Shown piece after piece: positions 31,699 through 40,456 of a stretch of 64,000 nt of DNA. Made by a program: the position numbers and the translations under genes. This DNA is from an uncultured Oscillospiraceae bacterium (GTDB taxonomy: Bacteria; Bacillota; Clostridia; Oscillospirales; Ruminococcaceae). The notes beneath the pieces are model-generated. The model was not told the DNA's origin. It searched no databases and saw nothing but the letters and a program-made list of their open reading frames with translations. Numbering within the stretch: the first letter of the stretch is position 1; every line of letters starts with the position of its first letter. Where the stretch lies: contig CAJTQM010000001.1 in assembly GCA_910578255.1 (NCBI GenBank), positions 75,578 to 139,577 of the forward strand, read 5' to 3'.

Positions 31699-32407
31699 AA
31701 ATCTGCAAAAATCCTTTGGAGAGCATCAGGTGCTGCAGGGCATTGACCAGACCATCGAGCAGGGGGAAAAGGTGGTGGTAATCGGGCCGTCCGGATCGGG
31801 AAAATCCACCTTTCTGCGGTGCCTGAACCTTTTGGAGGTGCCTACCGGCGGAGAGATCTGGTTCGAAGGGCAGAACATCACCAGTAAGGAGACGGACATC
31901 CACGCGCTGCGCCAGAAAATGGGGATGGTGTTCCAGCAGTTTAACCTGTTCCCCCATCTGACGGTATTAGAAAACATCACCTTAGCGCCGGTTAGGCTGA
32001 AGCTTCAGTCGCCGCAGCAGGCGCAGGAAAAGGCCAAGTCGCTTTTGGAGCGGATTGGATTGTGGGAAAAGGCCAATGCCTATCCGGGTCAGCTTTCCGG
32101 CGGGCAGAAGCAGAGGATTGCCATCGTCCGGGCTCTGGCCATGAACCCGGACGTGATGCTCTTTGACGAGCCCACCTCCGCTTTGGATCCGGAGATGGTG
32201 GGCGAGGTGCTGGAACTGATGAAGGATCTGGCAAACGAGGGGATGACCATGGTGGTGGTCACCCATGAAATGGGCTTTGCCCGGGAGGTGGCGACCCGGG
32301 TGCTGTTTATGGACGAGGGAAAGGTTTTGGAGCAGGGAGCGCCGGACACCTTTTTCGGCAATCCTCAGCATCCGCGCTTGCAGGATTTTCTTTCCAAGGT
32401 GCTGTAA
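31685..32407 (+). CDS. Polar amino acid ABC transporter ATP-binding protein
   Basis: Energising ATPase of the importer, 240 residues, GlnQ/HisP type. Walker A GPSGSGKST, Q-loop VFQQFNLFPH, signature LSGGQKQR, Walker B VMLFDEPTSALD and switch histidine VVVTHEMGFA are all intact. Translation starts at a GTG (31685) ten bases after AGGAGG, inside the end of the permease gene. Last gene of the operon, closed by the long hairpin at 32454-32498. Confidence 0.95.
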   Translation: MITVKNLQKSFGEHQVLQGIDQTIEQGEKVVVIGPSGSGKSTFLRCLNLLEVPTGGEIWFEGQNITSKETDIHALRQKMGMVFQQFNLFPHLTVLENITLAPVRLKLQSPQQAQEKAKSLLERIGLWEKANAYPGQLSGGQKQRIAIVRALAMNPDVMLFDEPTSALDPEMVGEVLELMKDLANEGMTMVVVTHEMGFAREVATRVLFMDEGKVLEQGAPDTFFGNPQHPRLQDFLSKVL

Positions 32408-32453
32408 AGAAGATTGCCGGTTTGGAACGAATTTTTTTGTGTTTTGTAAAACG

Positions 32454-32498
32454 GCGTCAAAAAATGCGTCTGTCCCTTAAAGGGACGGGCGTTTTTTT
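32454..32498 (+). terminator. Terminator after the ABC transporter operon
   Basis: GCGTCTGTCCC and GGGACGGGCGT form an 11-bp stem (with G-T pairs) flanked by A6 on the left and T8 on the right (32492-32499). Bidirectional in appearance. Confidence 0.85.
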
Positions 32499-32499
32499 T

Positions 32500-32743
32500 G
32501 ACGGATTTTCGCGCCGGCGTCCAAGATTTGCAGGTTGGGCAGAATCGTGGTAAAATATACGCGGACATAAAGCTTGCAACCGGATGAAAAGCCAAAGATT
32601 CCGGGAAAATTCTTTTTTCGGAATTTAGACAAGCCGTCACAAAGGCAACACACTTTATTGTCAATATATCTATTTTTCGAGGGAATAATAGAAAAATATT
32701 TATACAATACGTCCATAACTTTTTTACATTTTTGTGAATTCGG
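32500..32743. other. AT-rich intergenic region without a gene
   Basis: About 240 bases, increasingly AT-rich toward the promoter at 32744. A TAAAAT-type box at about 32551-32556 lacks a clear -35 partner. An open minus-strand frame here has no ribosome binding site and an implausible composition. I see no RNA gene or riboswitch. Confidence 0.5.
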
Positions 32744-32771
32744 TTGATAAAAAAGGCAGAGTGTGTATAAT
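32744..32771 (+). promoter_or_regulatory. Promoter of the M23 peptidase gene
   Basis: TTGATA (32744-32749), 16-base spacer, perfect TATAAT (32766-32771). Confidence 0.7.
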
Positions 32772-32824
32772 GAAGAAGAAAACAAGCGGAATGATCTGTC
32801 CCGCGAAGGAAAGGAGAGGAGTGG

Positions 32825-34597
32825 ATGGAAAGCAGCCAGAGTATCGGCAAAAAAAGTCCGAGTCCAAAACAGCGTGTGCCGGAAAACCGGTCCTTGCCGG
32901 AAACCGTTAAAAGCGGATTTGTGGCGGGCTACCGTTTTTGTTATTTTGTCGGACTTCAGCTGATCCGTTATTTTAGGCGGTACAAAAAAAGAGTGGTGCG
33001 CTTTGCAGTTCAAACCCGTCTGGGTATTGGCCTGCGGTTAAAAAAGCGCCAGACCCTGTTAAAGCGCAAGCTGCGCTTTGCCGTAAACGACGCGATGCGG
33101 CCTTACCGCCAGGTACAGCAGCTGCGGCAGACCCGGGAAGAGCGGGTGGCACTGGCAAAGGACCAGGGGACCAAAGCGGTTCTGCGGGAGAAAACCCTGC
33201 TTTTTCGCGAGAGCCTGCGGCTTGTATTTAAAACGCTTGGAGCGGTGCTTTGTTATGTGGCACCGGTTGTCAGTTTTGTTTTATTTTTGAATTTAATCCA
33301 CCAAAGCCTGAATCTTCAGTTCGCGTTGGAGGTAGAGTATAACGATAAAATCATCGGCTATATCGCAAGGGAATCCGATTTTGACGAATCGGAAAAAATC
33401 ATGCAGAGCCGTATTGTGTACGAGGAATATCAGCCCCCTTTGGACACGGTGCCAAAATACACCTTAAAGATTATTGATGAGGAAAATCTTTCCACCATCA
33501 ATGAAATCGCCGACGAATTGATCGCCGCTTCGGGCAACGAAATCACCGAGGCCAGCGGACTTTATGTGGACGGAGTTTTTTACGGCGCGGTGGAGGACGC
33601 GGCGCCGGTCCACGCACTTTTAGACGGCATGCTGGACGAGTTTCGCACTGGCAATGAAAACGAACGGGTGGATTTTGTCCAGGACGTGCAGCTTTCCAAA
33701 GGCCTGTATCTATTGAGCAGCCTAGTGGAGCCGGAGGAAATGGAAGAGGTGCTCACCTCTGAGATAGCCGGCGAGGTGACCTATACCGTCGAGGCCGGCG
33801 ACGCGCCTACACTGATTTCCCAAAAGATGGACATCCCTTATTCTCAGCTGAAAGCGCTCAATCCGGGAATCGAAGAAAAGCTGCTGGTGGGGCAGGAGGT
33901 TTTGATCTCCAACCGGGTCAACTTTTTAACGGTGAAGCGCACCGTCACCGAGGTTTATGAGGAGGATGTGCCGTTCGGCACCGAAGAGGTGGTGGACGCC
34001 AATTACGCCAAGGGCTATCAGGCGGTCCGCAGTTCCGGCGTGCTGGGCAAGCGGCTGGTAACCGCCGACGTGGTATACATTAATGGCATGGAAGAGGACC
34101 GGGAGGAAGTAAGTTCCCTGATGGTGAAAGAACCGGTGGATCAGGTGGTGACGGTGGGAACGGCGGAGCCCATCCGGGTGCTGAGCAACTCCGGCTCCAG
34201 CGTCAGCGGCACCGGCGGTTTTCTCTGGCCGGTGGACGGCGGACATATCACCTGCGGGATCAACGGCTACTGGGGACACACCGGCTTGGACATTGGGGCG
34301 CCTCGGGGCACGGTGATCCGGGCGGCGGCCTCCGGCACGGTGGTCAAGGCGGTCCGTCAGTATTACGCTTACGGCTTCCATGTAAAGATCAGCCACGGCA
34401 ACGGCATCTATACCCTGTATGCCCATATGAGCCAGCTGGCGGTATCCTACGGCGATTATGTCCAGCAGGGGCAGATCGTCGGCTATGTGGGAATGACCGG
34501 CAACGCTTCGGGCAATCACTGTCATTTTGAAATTATCATCAACGGCAGATTTATGGATCCGACCAAATATATCGGCACCTATTATCCCGGCCGGTAA
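32825..34597 (+). CDS. Membrane-anchored LysM/G5/M23 peptidoglycan metallopeptidase
   Basis: A 590-residue envelope protein. Residues 1-135 are very basic (many Arg/Lys/Gln) and predicted cytoplasmic; a single membrane helix spans about 136-160; the rest is extracytoplasmic. In order: an uncharacterised alpha/beta region (about 165-310), a LysM module (VTYTVEAGDAPTLISQKM, about 317-365), a G5 domain (about 365-445; YEEDVPFGTEEVVDANYAKGYQAV) and a C-terminal M23 domain. The zinc site is complete: H485 and D489 (GHTGLDIGAP), H534 (YAHMS) and H567 (HCHFEI), so endopeptidase activity is expected. GAGGAGTGG precedes the ATG. It is upstream of murA, consistent with a role in wall growth or sporulation. 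Confidence 0.9.
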   Translation: MESSQSIGKKSPSPKQRVPENRSLPETVKSGFVAGYRFCYFVGLQLIRYFRRYKKRVVRFAVQTRLGIGLRLKKRQTLLKRKLRFAVNDAMRPYRQVQQLRQTREERVALAKDQGTKAVLREKTLLFRESLRLVFKTLGAVLCYVAPVVSFVLFLNLIHQSLNLQFALEVEYNDKIIGYIARESDFDESEKIMQSRIVYEEYQPPLDTVPKYTLKIIDEENLSTINEIADELIAASGNEITEASGLYVDGVFYGAVEDAAPVHALLDGMLDEFRTGNENERVDFVQDVQLSKGLYLLSSLVEPEEMEEVLTSEIAGEVTYTVEAGDAPTLISQKMDIPYSQLKALNPGIEEKLLVGQEVLISNRVNFLTVKRTVTEVYEEDVPFGTEEVVDANYAKGYQAVRSSGVLGKRLVTADVVYINGMEEDREEVSSLMVKEPVDQVVTVGTAEPIRVLSNSGSSVSGTGGFLWPVDGGHITCGINGYWGHTGLDIGAPRGTVIRAAASGTVVKAVRQYYAYGFHVKISHGNGIYTLYAHMSQLAVSYGDYVQQGQIVGYVGMTGNASGNHCHFEIIINGRFMDPTKYIGTYYPGR

Positions 34598-34612
34598 CAG
34601 TACAAAATAGCG

Positions 34613-34644
34613 AAAAGGCGTCCTTAAAAAGGGCGCCTTTTTTT
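34613..34644 (+). terminator. Terminator after the M23 peptidase gene
   Basis: AAAAGGCGTCC (34613-34623) with GGGCGCCTTTT (34631-34641), one T-G pair, then T-run to 34644. Confidence 0.85.
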
Positions 34645-34793
34645 GCCGCAAAAAGGAAGGGGAAGCGGCAGGGCACAGCGCATATCCGGCGGGGAAAGGG
34701 GAAGAATTTTTGTTGCCAGAGAAATTTTTATAAAACGGCGAAAGACACAAAAGTCCCGCAGGGAAAGAGCAATTTTTTCTTTCCGATTGGGCT

Positions 34794-34821
34794 TTTATTT
34801 TGCGGACGCTTGTGTTATAAT
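34794..34821 (+). promoter_or_regulatory. Promoter of murA
   Basis: TTTATT (34794-34799), 16-base spacer, perfect TATAAT (34816-34821) with an extended TG motif (TGTTATAAT). Confidence 0.6.
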
Positions 34822-34900
34822 ACTATCGCTAGTGATATGTCCGCAGATTTTCTGCGTTTTTTATGAGAGAAAAAGAGAATCGGATAAAGGAGAGACTGCA

Positions 34901-36190
34901 ATGGAGAAATTTTTCATTGAAGGTCCCAGCCGGCTGGAGGGTGAGGTTGTCATCAGCGGCGCAAAAAATGCGGCGGTGGCGATTATCCCTGCGGTTTTAT
35001 TGGCCGAAGAGCCTTGCGTATTAGAGAATATCCCGAACATCAACGATGTAAATATTTCCCTGCAAATTTTAAAGGAACTGGGCGCGAAGATCAAAATGCT
35101 TAACAAGACCACGGTGGAGATTGACGCTACCCATATTCTTTCCCCGTCGGTGCCGTTTGATATCGCTCGCAACATGCGTGCTTCTTATTATTTTCTGGGT
35201 GCGCTTTTGGGCCGCTGTTCCAAAGGGGCGGTGACCATGCCCGGCGGTTGCAATTTCGGCGGTGTGCGTCCCATCGACCAGCACATCAAGGGCTTTGAGA
35301 CCTTGGGCGCTGAGGTTTCCATCGACCACGGCATGATCTGCGCCGAGGCGCAGCAGCTGGTGGGCAGCCATATTTATTTCGACGGCGTCACCGTTGGCGC
35401 GACCATCAACGTCATGTTGGCGGCGGTGCGGGCCCAGGGCCTGACCATTCTGGAAAACGTGGCCAAAGAGCCGCATGTGGTAGATCTGGCCAACTTTTTA
35501 AACTCCATGGGCGCGGATGTGCGCGGCGCCGGAACGGATGTCATTAAGATCCGGGGCGTGGAGCATATGCACGGCGCCACCTATTCGATTATCCCCGACC
35601 AGATTGAGGCGGGGACCTTTATGGTCGCGGCGGCGGCTACCAACGGAGATGTTTTGGTGAAAAACGTCATTCCCAAGCACCTGGAGTCCATTACGGCGAA
35701 GTTGGTGGCGGCGGGCGCGACGGTGGAGGAGTTTGACGACGCGGTCCGGGTAACCCGAAAAGGTCCGTTAAACAAAATTAACCTAAAAACCCTGCCGCAT
35801 CCCGGTTTTCCAACCGATTTACAGCCCCAGATGGCGGTAATGCTTTCGGTAGCCCAGGGGACAAGCATCATCACCGAAGGCGTATGGGACAACCGCTATA
35901 AATATGTGGACGAGCTGCGGCGGATGGGCGCGAAGGTTCAGGTTGACGGCAAGGTTGCGGTGGTCGAAGGGGTGGAAGGTCTCACCGGCGCACCGGTAAA
36001 GGCCACCGATCTGCGGGCAGGCGCCGCACTGATTATCGCCGGGCTGATCGCCCATGGGCGGACAGAGGTGGAAGAAATCCGCCACATTGAGCGCGGATAC
36101 GAATGCGTTGTGGAAAAATTCTGCGGGCTGGGCGCGAAAATGAAAAAAGTGGATGTGCCGGACGCAGATGTGCAGCGCGCAATCGGATAG
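34901..36190 (+). CDS. murA: UDP-N-acetylglucosamine 1-carboxyvinyltransferase MurA
   Basis: First committed step of peptidoglycan synthesis: adds enolpyruvate from PEP to UDP-GlcNAc in the cytoplasm. It is 429 residues with K22 (ISGAKNAAVA) and the fosfomycin-target cysteine C117 in the loop MPGGCNFGGVRP, so a fosfomycin-sensitive form is expected. The inverted alpha/beta barrel repeats are of normal length. The frame is open upstream to 34643, but the ATG at 34901 follows AAAGGAGAG and starts MEKFFIEGPSRLEGE. Own promoter; followed by a hairpin and a YycJ-like gene. Confidence 0.97.
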   Translation: MEKFFIEGPSRLEGEVVISGAKNAAVAIIPAVLLAEEPCVLENIPNINDVNISLQILKELGAKIKMLNKTTVEIDATHILSPSVPFDIARNMRASYYFLGALLGRCSKGAVTMPGGCNFGGVRPIDQHIKGFETLGAEVSIDHGMICAEAQQLVGSHIYFDGVTVGATINVMLAAVRAQGLTILENVAKEPHVVDLANFLNSMGADVRGAGTDVIKIRGVEHMHGATYSIIPDQIEAGTFMVAAAATNGDVLVKNVIPKHLESITAKLVAAGATVEEFDDAVRVTRKGPLNKINLKTLPHPGFPTDLQPQMAVMLSVAQGTSIITEGVWDNRYKYVDELRRMGAKVQVDGKVAVVEGVEGLTGAPVKATDLRAGAALIIAGLIAHGRTEVEEIRHIERGYECVVEKFCGLGAKMKKVDVPDADVQRAIG

Positions 36191-36198
36191 ACAGATTG

Positions 36199-36241
36199 TT
36201 TCGGCTTAACCCCTCGCAGGGGCTTAGGCCGATTTCTTTTT
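36199..36241 (+). terminator. Terminator after murA
   Basis: TCGGC-TTA-ACCCCT (36201-36214) folds back on AGGGG-CTTAG-GCCGA (36218-36231) around CGC, followed by TTTCTTTTT. Confidence 0.65.
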
Positions 36242-36326
36242 AGAAAACGAGGCATAAGGCGCTTTTTCTTCGACTTTTTTCCATTTTCCGGCGCCGGTCC
36301 GGGGCTTTACAGAAAGGATTGACAGG

Positions 36327-37118
36327 ATGGCATGTTTTTGCACCCTCGCCAGCGGCAGCAGCGGCAACAGCACCTATATCGGAAGCGGCGTTGGCGGCGT
36401 ATTGATTGACGCGGGAATCAGCTGTCGGGCGATTTTTGCGGCGCTGCAGTCCCGGGGAATTGAGCGGGAGGGAATCGGCGCAGTGTTCATCACCCACGAG
36501 CATACCGACCACATCAAGGGGCTCAAGGTGCTGTTAAAAAGACTGGCCGTTCCGGTGTACGCCACCGAGGAGGTGCTGGATTTTCTGGCCGATCGGGATC
36601 AGCTTCCGGCACAGGCCAAGGCGGTGCCTATGCCGGCTCAGGGCGTCGCGGTGGGGGATCTGTACATAGGCGCATTTGAAACCTCCCACGACAGCGTACA
36701 CAGCGTGGGCTATGTGGCGGTCAGCGGCAACGGGAAAAAGATGGCGGTTTCCACCGATCTGGGGGTCGTCACCCCCACGGTCCGCCAGGCGGTGTGCGGG
36801 TGTGACCTGGTACTGCTGGAATCCAATTACGATAAAAATATGCTGATGGCAGGCGGGTACCCCTATCCGTTAAAAAGGCGGATCGACGGGGAAAAAGGCC
36901 ATCTTTCCAACGAAGGCTGCGCCGCCTTTCTGCCCCAGCTGGTAGAGGACGGCGCCCGGCGGCTGGTGCTGGGGCATCTGAGCCGTGAAAATAACCTGCC
37001 GGGTCTGGCGCTGGAAACGGCGGCGCTGGCTTTGGAAAATGCCGGGATGCACCGGGCTAAGGACTACGAAATCGAGGTGGCCCCCCGGTATGAGCCGGGA
37101 AGTCTCATTTGTTTGTAA
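36327..37118 (+). CDS. YycJ/WalJ-type metallo-beta-lactamase-fold hydrolase
   Basis: A 263-residue MBL-fold protein. The N terminus FCTLASGSSGNSTYIGSG and zinc motif THEHTDHIKG, with further ligands in FETSHDS, STDLG and LGHLSREN, match the YycJ family, which in Bacillus lies in the walRK operon and has been linked to DNA exonuclease activity and cell-wall or division coordination. Here the two-component genes are absent; murA lies upstream and rlmH downstream. In Firmicutes rlmH is also commonly found at the end of the walK-yycJ region, which supports the identification. Exact substrate unknown. Confidence 0.88.
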   Translation: MACFCTLASGSSGNSTYIGSGVGGVLIDAGISCRAIFAALQSRGIEREGIGAVFITHEHTDHIKGLKVLLKRLAVPVYATEEVLDFLADRDQLPAQAKAVPMPAQGVAVGDLYIGAFETSHDSVHSVGYVAVSGNGKKMAVSTDLGVVTPTVRQAVCGCDLVLLESNYDKNMLMAGGYPYPLKRRIDGEKGHLSNEGCAAFLPQLVEDGARRLVLGHLSRENNLPGLALETAALALENAGMHRAKDYEIEVAPRYEPGSLICL

Positions 37119-37147
37119 ATCCCGAAAAGCGCGTTCTAAAGGGAAAA

Positions 37148-37172
37148 TAAGGCGGCCTTCGGCTGCTTTTTT
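37148..37172 (+). terminator. Short terminator-like hairpin just before rlmH
   Basis: GCGGC (37152-37156) pairs with GCTGC (37162-37166) around CTTCG, followed by TTTTTT. The rlmH ribosome binding site starts only a few bases later, so the hairpin may reduce read-through into rlmH or modulate its translation. Confidence 0.5.
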
Positions 37173-37192
37173 GAAAGGAGCGGCGGGCGGTT

Positions 37193-37675
37193 ATGCAGGC
37201 GGTGACCATCCTGTGTGTGGGAAAACTGAAGGAGGACTACTGGCGGCAGGCGGCGGCGGAGTACCAAAAGCGCTTGGGCGCTTTTTGCCGGCTTTCGATT
37301 GTGGAGATTGAGGAGGAGCGGCTGCCCCAGAATCCTTCTGCGGCGCAGATCGCCGCCGGGCTGGAGGCGGAGGGCCGGCGGATCCTTTCCCGCATACCGG
37401 CGGGGAGCCTTGTGGCGGCGCTGTGCATCGAGGGGCGGCAGGCCGATTCCAAGGAACTGTCCCACCTGCTGGCGAATACGGCGCTGTCGGGGAAAAGCGG
37501 CGTGGTATTTGTAATCGGCGGCTCCTTCGGGCTGTCCGACCCGGTGAAAAGCCGGGCAGACCAAAAGGTGTCCATGTCCCGGATGACCTTTCCTCATCAG
37601 CTGGCCCGGGTGATGCTGTTAGAGCAGGTCTACCGGGGCTATCAGATTTTAAACGGCGGAAAATACCATAAATAA
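37193..37675 (+). CDS. rlmH: 23S rRNA pseudouridine(1915) N3-methyltransferase RlmH
   Basis: SPOUT-class methyltransferase modifying the helix 69 pseudouridine at the ribosomal subunit interface. It is 160 residues, the usual length. The knot-forming C-terminal blocks FVIGGSFGL and HQLARVMLLEQVYRGYQILNGGKYHK are diagnostic. AAAGGAGCGG lies before the ATG. Its terminator is shared with the convergent TetM-like/NYN gene. Confidence 0.97.
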   Translation: MQAVTILCVGKLKEDYWRQAAAEYQKRLGAFCRLSIVEIEEERLPQNPSAAQIAAGLEAEGRRILSRIPAGSLVAALCIEGRQADSKELSHLLANTALSGKSGVVFVIGGSFGLSDPVKSRADQKVSMSRMTFPHQLARVMLLEQVYRGYQILNGGKYHK

Positions 37676-37696
37676 CGGTACCAGGGCGCTTTTGCC

Positions 37697-37749
37697 AAAA
37701 AAGAAGTCCCCGGCGGTCCGAGTAATCGGGCGGTCGAGGGCTTCTTTTC
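37697..37749. terminator. Bidirectional terminator between rlmH and the convergent GTPase-nuclease gene
   Basis: AAAAAAGAAGTCC (37697-37709) pairs with GGGCTTCTTTTCTT (37738-37751) outside an inner GGCGGTCCGAG...GGGCGGTC region. A-run and T-run flank the stem. Confidence 0.7.
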
Positions 37750-37754
37750 TTCGT

Positions 37755-40409
37755 TTATGGCTTCTGATCTTCGTCCTCCTCCTCCGGCAGGGGGATTTGC
37801 AGGCGCTGTCCGCCGCCGGTTCGGCTCTGCTGCCGGTCGAGAATCTGGCGGATGCGGCGGTTGACCTCCTCTACCTCCAGCCGAAATTCATCGGCGGAAA
37901 CGGAAACGGCATCATGGCCTAAGATGATCATCTGCTCCAGATTGTCGGAGGAGGCGACCCGCACCCGGTGCTTTTTGGCCATATCGTAGGTAACGCGCTC
38001 GATGTACATGTCGGCGGTTTCCTTTTCCTTTGTATAGACCACATGAATCCCGCTGGCTTCCTCGACCTTTTCCACGCCGCCCTTGACCTTGTACGCGTCA
38101 AAAACCAGGATGACGGCGATTCCCTTGTATCCATGGTAATTGACCAGAATATCGGTGAGGGTCTGGCGGGCGGCGTCCAGATCGCGGCTCGCCAACTCCT
38201 TTAATTCGTCCCAGGCAAAAATGATGTTGTATCCGTCTATCAAAAGGTATTCGTCCCGGGGCCGGGCGGGCCGGGCAGAGGGCCGGATCGGTTCGGCGGG
38301 CTGGACGCGTACCGGCTTTTTTACCGGGGCAAAGGCGTCGCGCTTTCCCGGCGCGCCATAGGTCCGCTCGAAAATTTCGGCGAGGATTTTTTCCTCCTCC
38401 AGCGAAAAAGGGACCAGCGGTCGGCTGCGGCTGAAGGCGCTGGCCGAGGGGCGCGCCTGTAAAGGCGAAGCGGTTTTAAAAGGACTTTGGGTGTGCGCCT
38501 CCTGCGGGACCTGGTACCAGGGGACCACATGACCAGCCCCGTGGGAACAGAAGATGGAATCGCAGGGATTTTCCAGATCGCGGCTGCTGTCATAGCCGAT
38601 GCGCTCGATCACTGCCTCTTCGTCGTGGCAGGGGGCGTAGCCTGTGACTTGCAGGGAAATGCGGCCCCGCCCTTTGGAAAAGGAGACCAATTCCTGAGGA
38701 TATTCCTTCATTTCCGCCACCGGTACCGTCCCGGTCAGGGCGGCCATGCCGTCGGACCCTTCCTCAAGCTGAAAGCTGCCGCTTTTTTGCTGGATATCGG
38801 CGATGACCCGGCCGGTGTTTTCCGGCGGCACCTCGATCCGAAACCGGTACCAGGGCTCCAGCAGACGGCATTTCCCCCGCTTGAGTCCCTGCCGGACGGC
38901 GCGGTAAGTGGCCTGGCGGAAGTCGCCGCCCTCGGTGTGCTTTAGGTGCCCCTTGCCGGCCAGCAGGGTGATTTTTACGTCGGTCAGCGGCGCGCCGGCC
39001 AGCACACCGGGATGCTCCCGCTCGGCCAGATGGGTCAAAATCAGCCGCTGCCAGTTTAGGTCCAGATTGTCGGTGCTGCAAACCGAGTCAAAGACCAGGC
39101 CGCTGCCGGGCTCGCCCGGCTCCAGCAGCAGGCGGACCTCGGCGTAATGGCGAAGCGGCTCGTAATGGCCGATCCCTTCCACCGGCTCGAGAACCGTCTC
39201 CCGATACAGGATGCCGCCCTCCTCAAAATCCACCGAAACGCCGAAGCGGTCGTGGATGGTCTGACGCAGAATCTCCAGCTGAACCTGTCCCATCAGCCGA
39301 AGGTGGATTTGCTGTAAAGCTTCCTTCCACTCCACCTTCAGCAGGGGATCCTCCTCCTGCAAAAGGCGCATATAGCCCAGCATGGTGTGGGGGTCGCATT
39401 CGGCGGGGTAGATGAGCCGGTAAGAGAGCACCGGCTGTAATTGGGGCGAATCGGATGGGGCCTCGCAGCCAAGGCCCATGCCGGGATAGGTAAGGGTCAG
39501 GCCGGTCACGGCACAGATGGCGCCGGCCCCCACTGACTGGACCGGCGAAAACCGGCTGCCGGAGTAAACCCGCAGCTGGTTGGCCTTTTCCTGCCAGGGC
39601 TGGGGCTTTTCGCCAGACAGGGTATCCCGCACCTGCAAAACACCGCCGGTCACCTTTAAGTAGGTCAAGCGCTCCCCCTTTTCGTCCCGGGCGATTTTAA
39701 ACACCTTGGCGCCAAAATCCTTTGGGTAGTCGGGCATTTGGGTCAACGCCTTCATGGCGGCCAAAAGCGGAGCGACGCCTTCCAGCCGAAGGGCAGAACC
39801 GAAAAAGCAGGGGAAAAGGCGCCGCTGCCGGATAGGTAGGGCCAGTTCCTGCGGGGAAAGGCAGCCTTTTTTAAGATAGGTCTCCAGCAGCGGCTCGTCG
39901 CACAAAGAAGCCTCCTCCCAGATTTGTTCTTCCGGCGCGGAAAAATTGACAAATCCCGGGCCAAAGCGTTTTTGTAGCCCCTCTAAAATAGGCGCGGCCG
40001 AAGCGCCGGCCAAATCCATTTTGTTGATAAACAAAAACACCGGGATCCGCCGGCGGCACAGCAGTTCCCAAAGGGTTTGGGTGTGGGCCTGAATCCCCTC
40101 GGCGCCGCTGATTACCAGGATGGCGTAATCCAGCACGTCGAGGGTCCGCTCCATTTCCGAGGAAAAATCCACATGGCCGGGGGTGTCGAGAAGGGCAATG
40201 GAAAAGCCTTCTCCCTCCAGCATCGCCTGCTTGGAAAAGATGGTGATCCCCCTTTGCCGCTCTAACGCGAAGGTATCGAGAAAGGCATCCTTGTGGTCCA
40301 CCCGACCGGCCCGGCGGATGCTGCCCGCCGTATACAAAAGCGCTTCGGACAGGGTGGTTTTCCCCGCGTCCACATGGGCCAAAATGCCGAAAACAAGTCG
40401 TTTCATCAT
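37755..40409 (-). CDS. TetM-like ribosomal GTPase fused to a Rae1/YacP-like NYN ribonuclease domain
   Basis: An 884-residue two-part protein. Residues 1 to about 640 have the layout of EF-G-like ribosomal protection proteins: G1 GILAHVDAGKTT (8-19), switch I ERQRGIT (50-56), G3 DTPGHVDF (75-82), G4 FINKMD (127-132), then domains II-V, with GGDFRQATYRAVRQGL where TetM carries its DFR segment. A Pro/Arg-rich linker (about 640-718) leads to an NYN/PIN-like domain (719-855) starting DEYLLIDGYNII, the YacP/Rae1 pattern, with acidic residues D725, D771, E797/D800 and D822 in place for metal catalysis; an acidic tail ends it. Rae1 cleaves mRNA in the ribosomal A site, where TetM-type factors also bind. 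Coupled delivery of the nuclease is inferred. Tetracycline resistance is possible but not shown. The start is one of two adjacent ATGs after GAGG. Confidence 0.9.
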   Translation of the reverse strand: MMKRLVFGILAHVDAGKTTLSEALLYTAGSIRRAGRVDHKDAFLDTFALERQRGITIFSKQAMLEGEGFSIALLDTPGHVDFSSEMERTLDVLDYAILVISGAEGIQAHTQTLWELLCRRRIPVFLFINKMDLAGASAAPILEGLQKRFGPGFVNFSAPEEQIWEEASLCDEPLLETYLKKGCLSPQELALPIRQRRLFPCFFGSALRLEGVAPLLAAMKALTQMPDYPKDFGAKVFKIARDEKGERLTYLKVTGGVLQVRDTLSGEKPQPWQEKANQLRVYSGSRFSPVQSVGAGAICAVTGLTLTYPGMGLGCEAPSDSPQLQPVLSYRLIYPAECDPHTMLGYMRLLQEEDPLLKVEWKEALQQIHLRLMGQVQLEILRQTIHDRFGVSVDFEEGGILYRETVLEPVEGIGHYEPLRHYAEVRLLLEPGEPGSGLVFDSVCSTDNLDLNWQRLILTHLAEREHPGVLAGAPLTDVKITLLAGKGHLKHTEGGDFRQATYRAVRQGLKRGKCRLLEPWYRFRIEVPPENTGRVIADIQQKSGSFQLEEGSDGMAALTGTVPVAEMKEYPQELVSFSKGRGRISLQVTGYAPCHDEEAVIERIGYDSSRDLENPCDSIFCSHGAGHVVPWYQVPQEAHTQSPFKTASPLQARPSASAFSRSRPLVPFSLEEEKILAEIFERTYGAPGKRDAFAPVKKPVRVQPAEPIRPSARPARPRDEYLLIDGYNIIFAWDELKELASRDLDAARQTLTDILVNYHGYKGIAVILVFDAYKVKGGVEKVEEASGIHVVYTKEKETADMYIERVTYDMAKKHRVRVASSDNLEQMIILGHDAVSVSADEFRLEVEEVNRRIRQILDRQQSRTGGGQRLQIPLPEEEDEDQKP

Positions 40410-40456
40410 CCAGTTATCCTCGTGCTTTCCAAAAAATTCGAGCGGACGCGCCGCGC

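Noticed and set aside
32477..33013. Minus-strand frames before the M23 gene
   Set aside because: They overlap the promoter and start of a well-supported gene and show no family features.
37755..40409. Calling the fusion a tetracycline resistance gene
   Set aside because: Similarity in layout to TetM is clear, but the extra nuclease domain and housekeeping context make a resistance label unsupported without testing.
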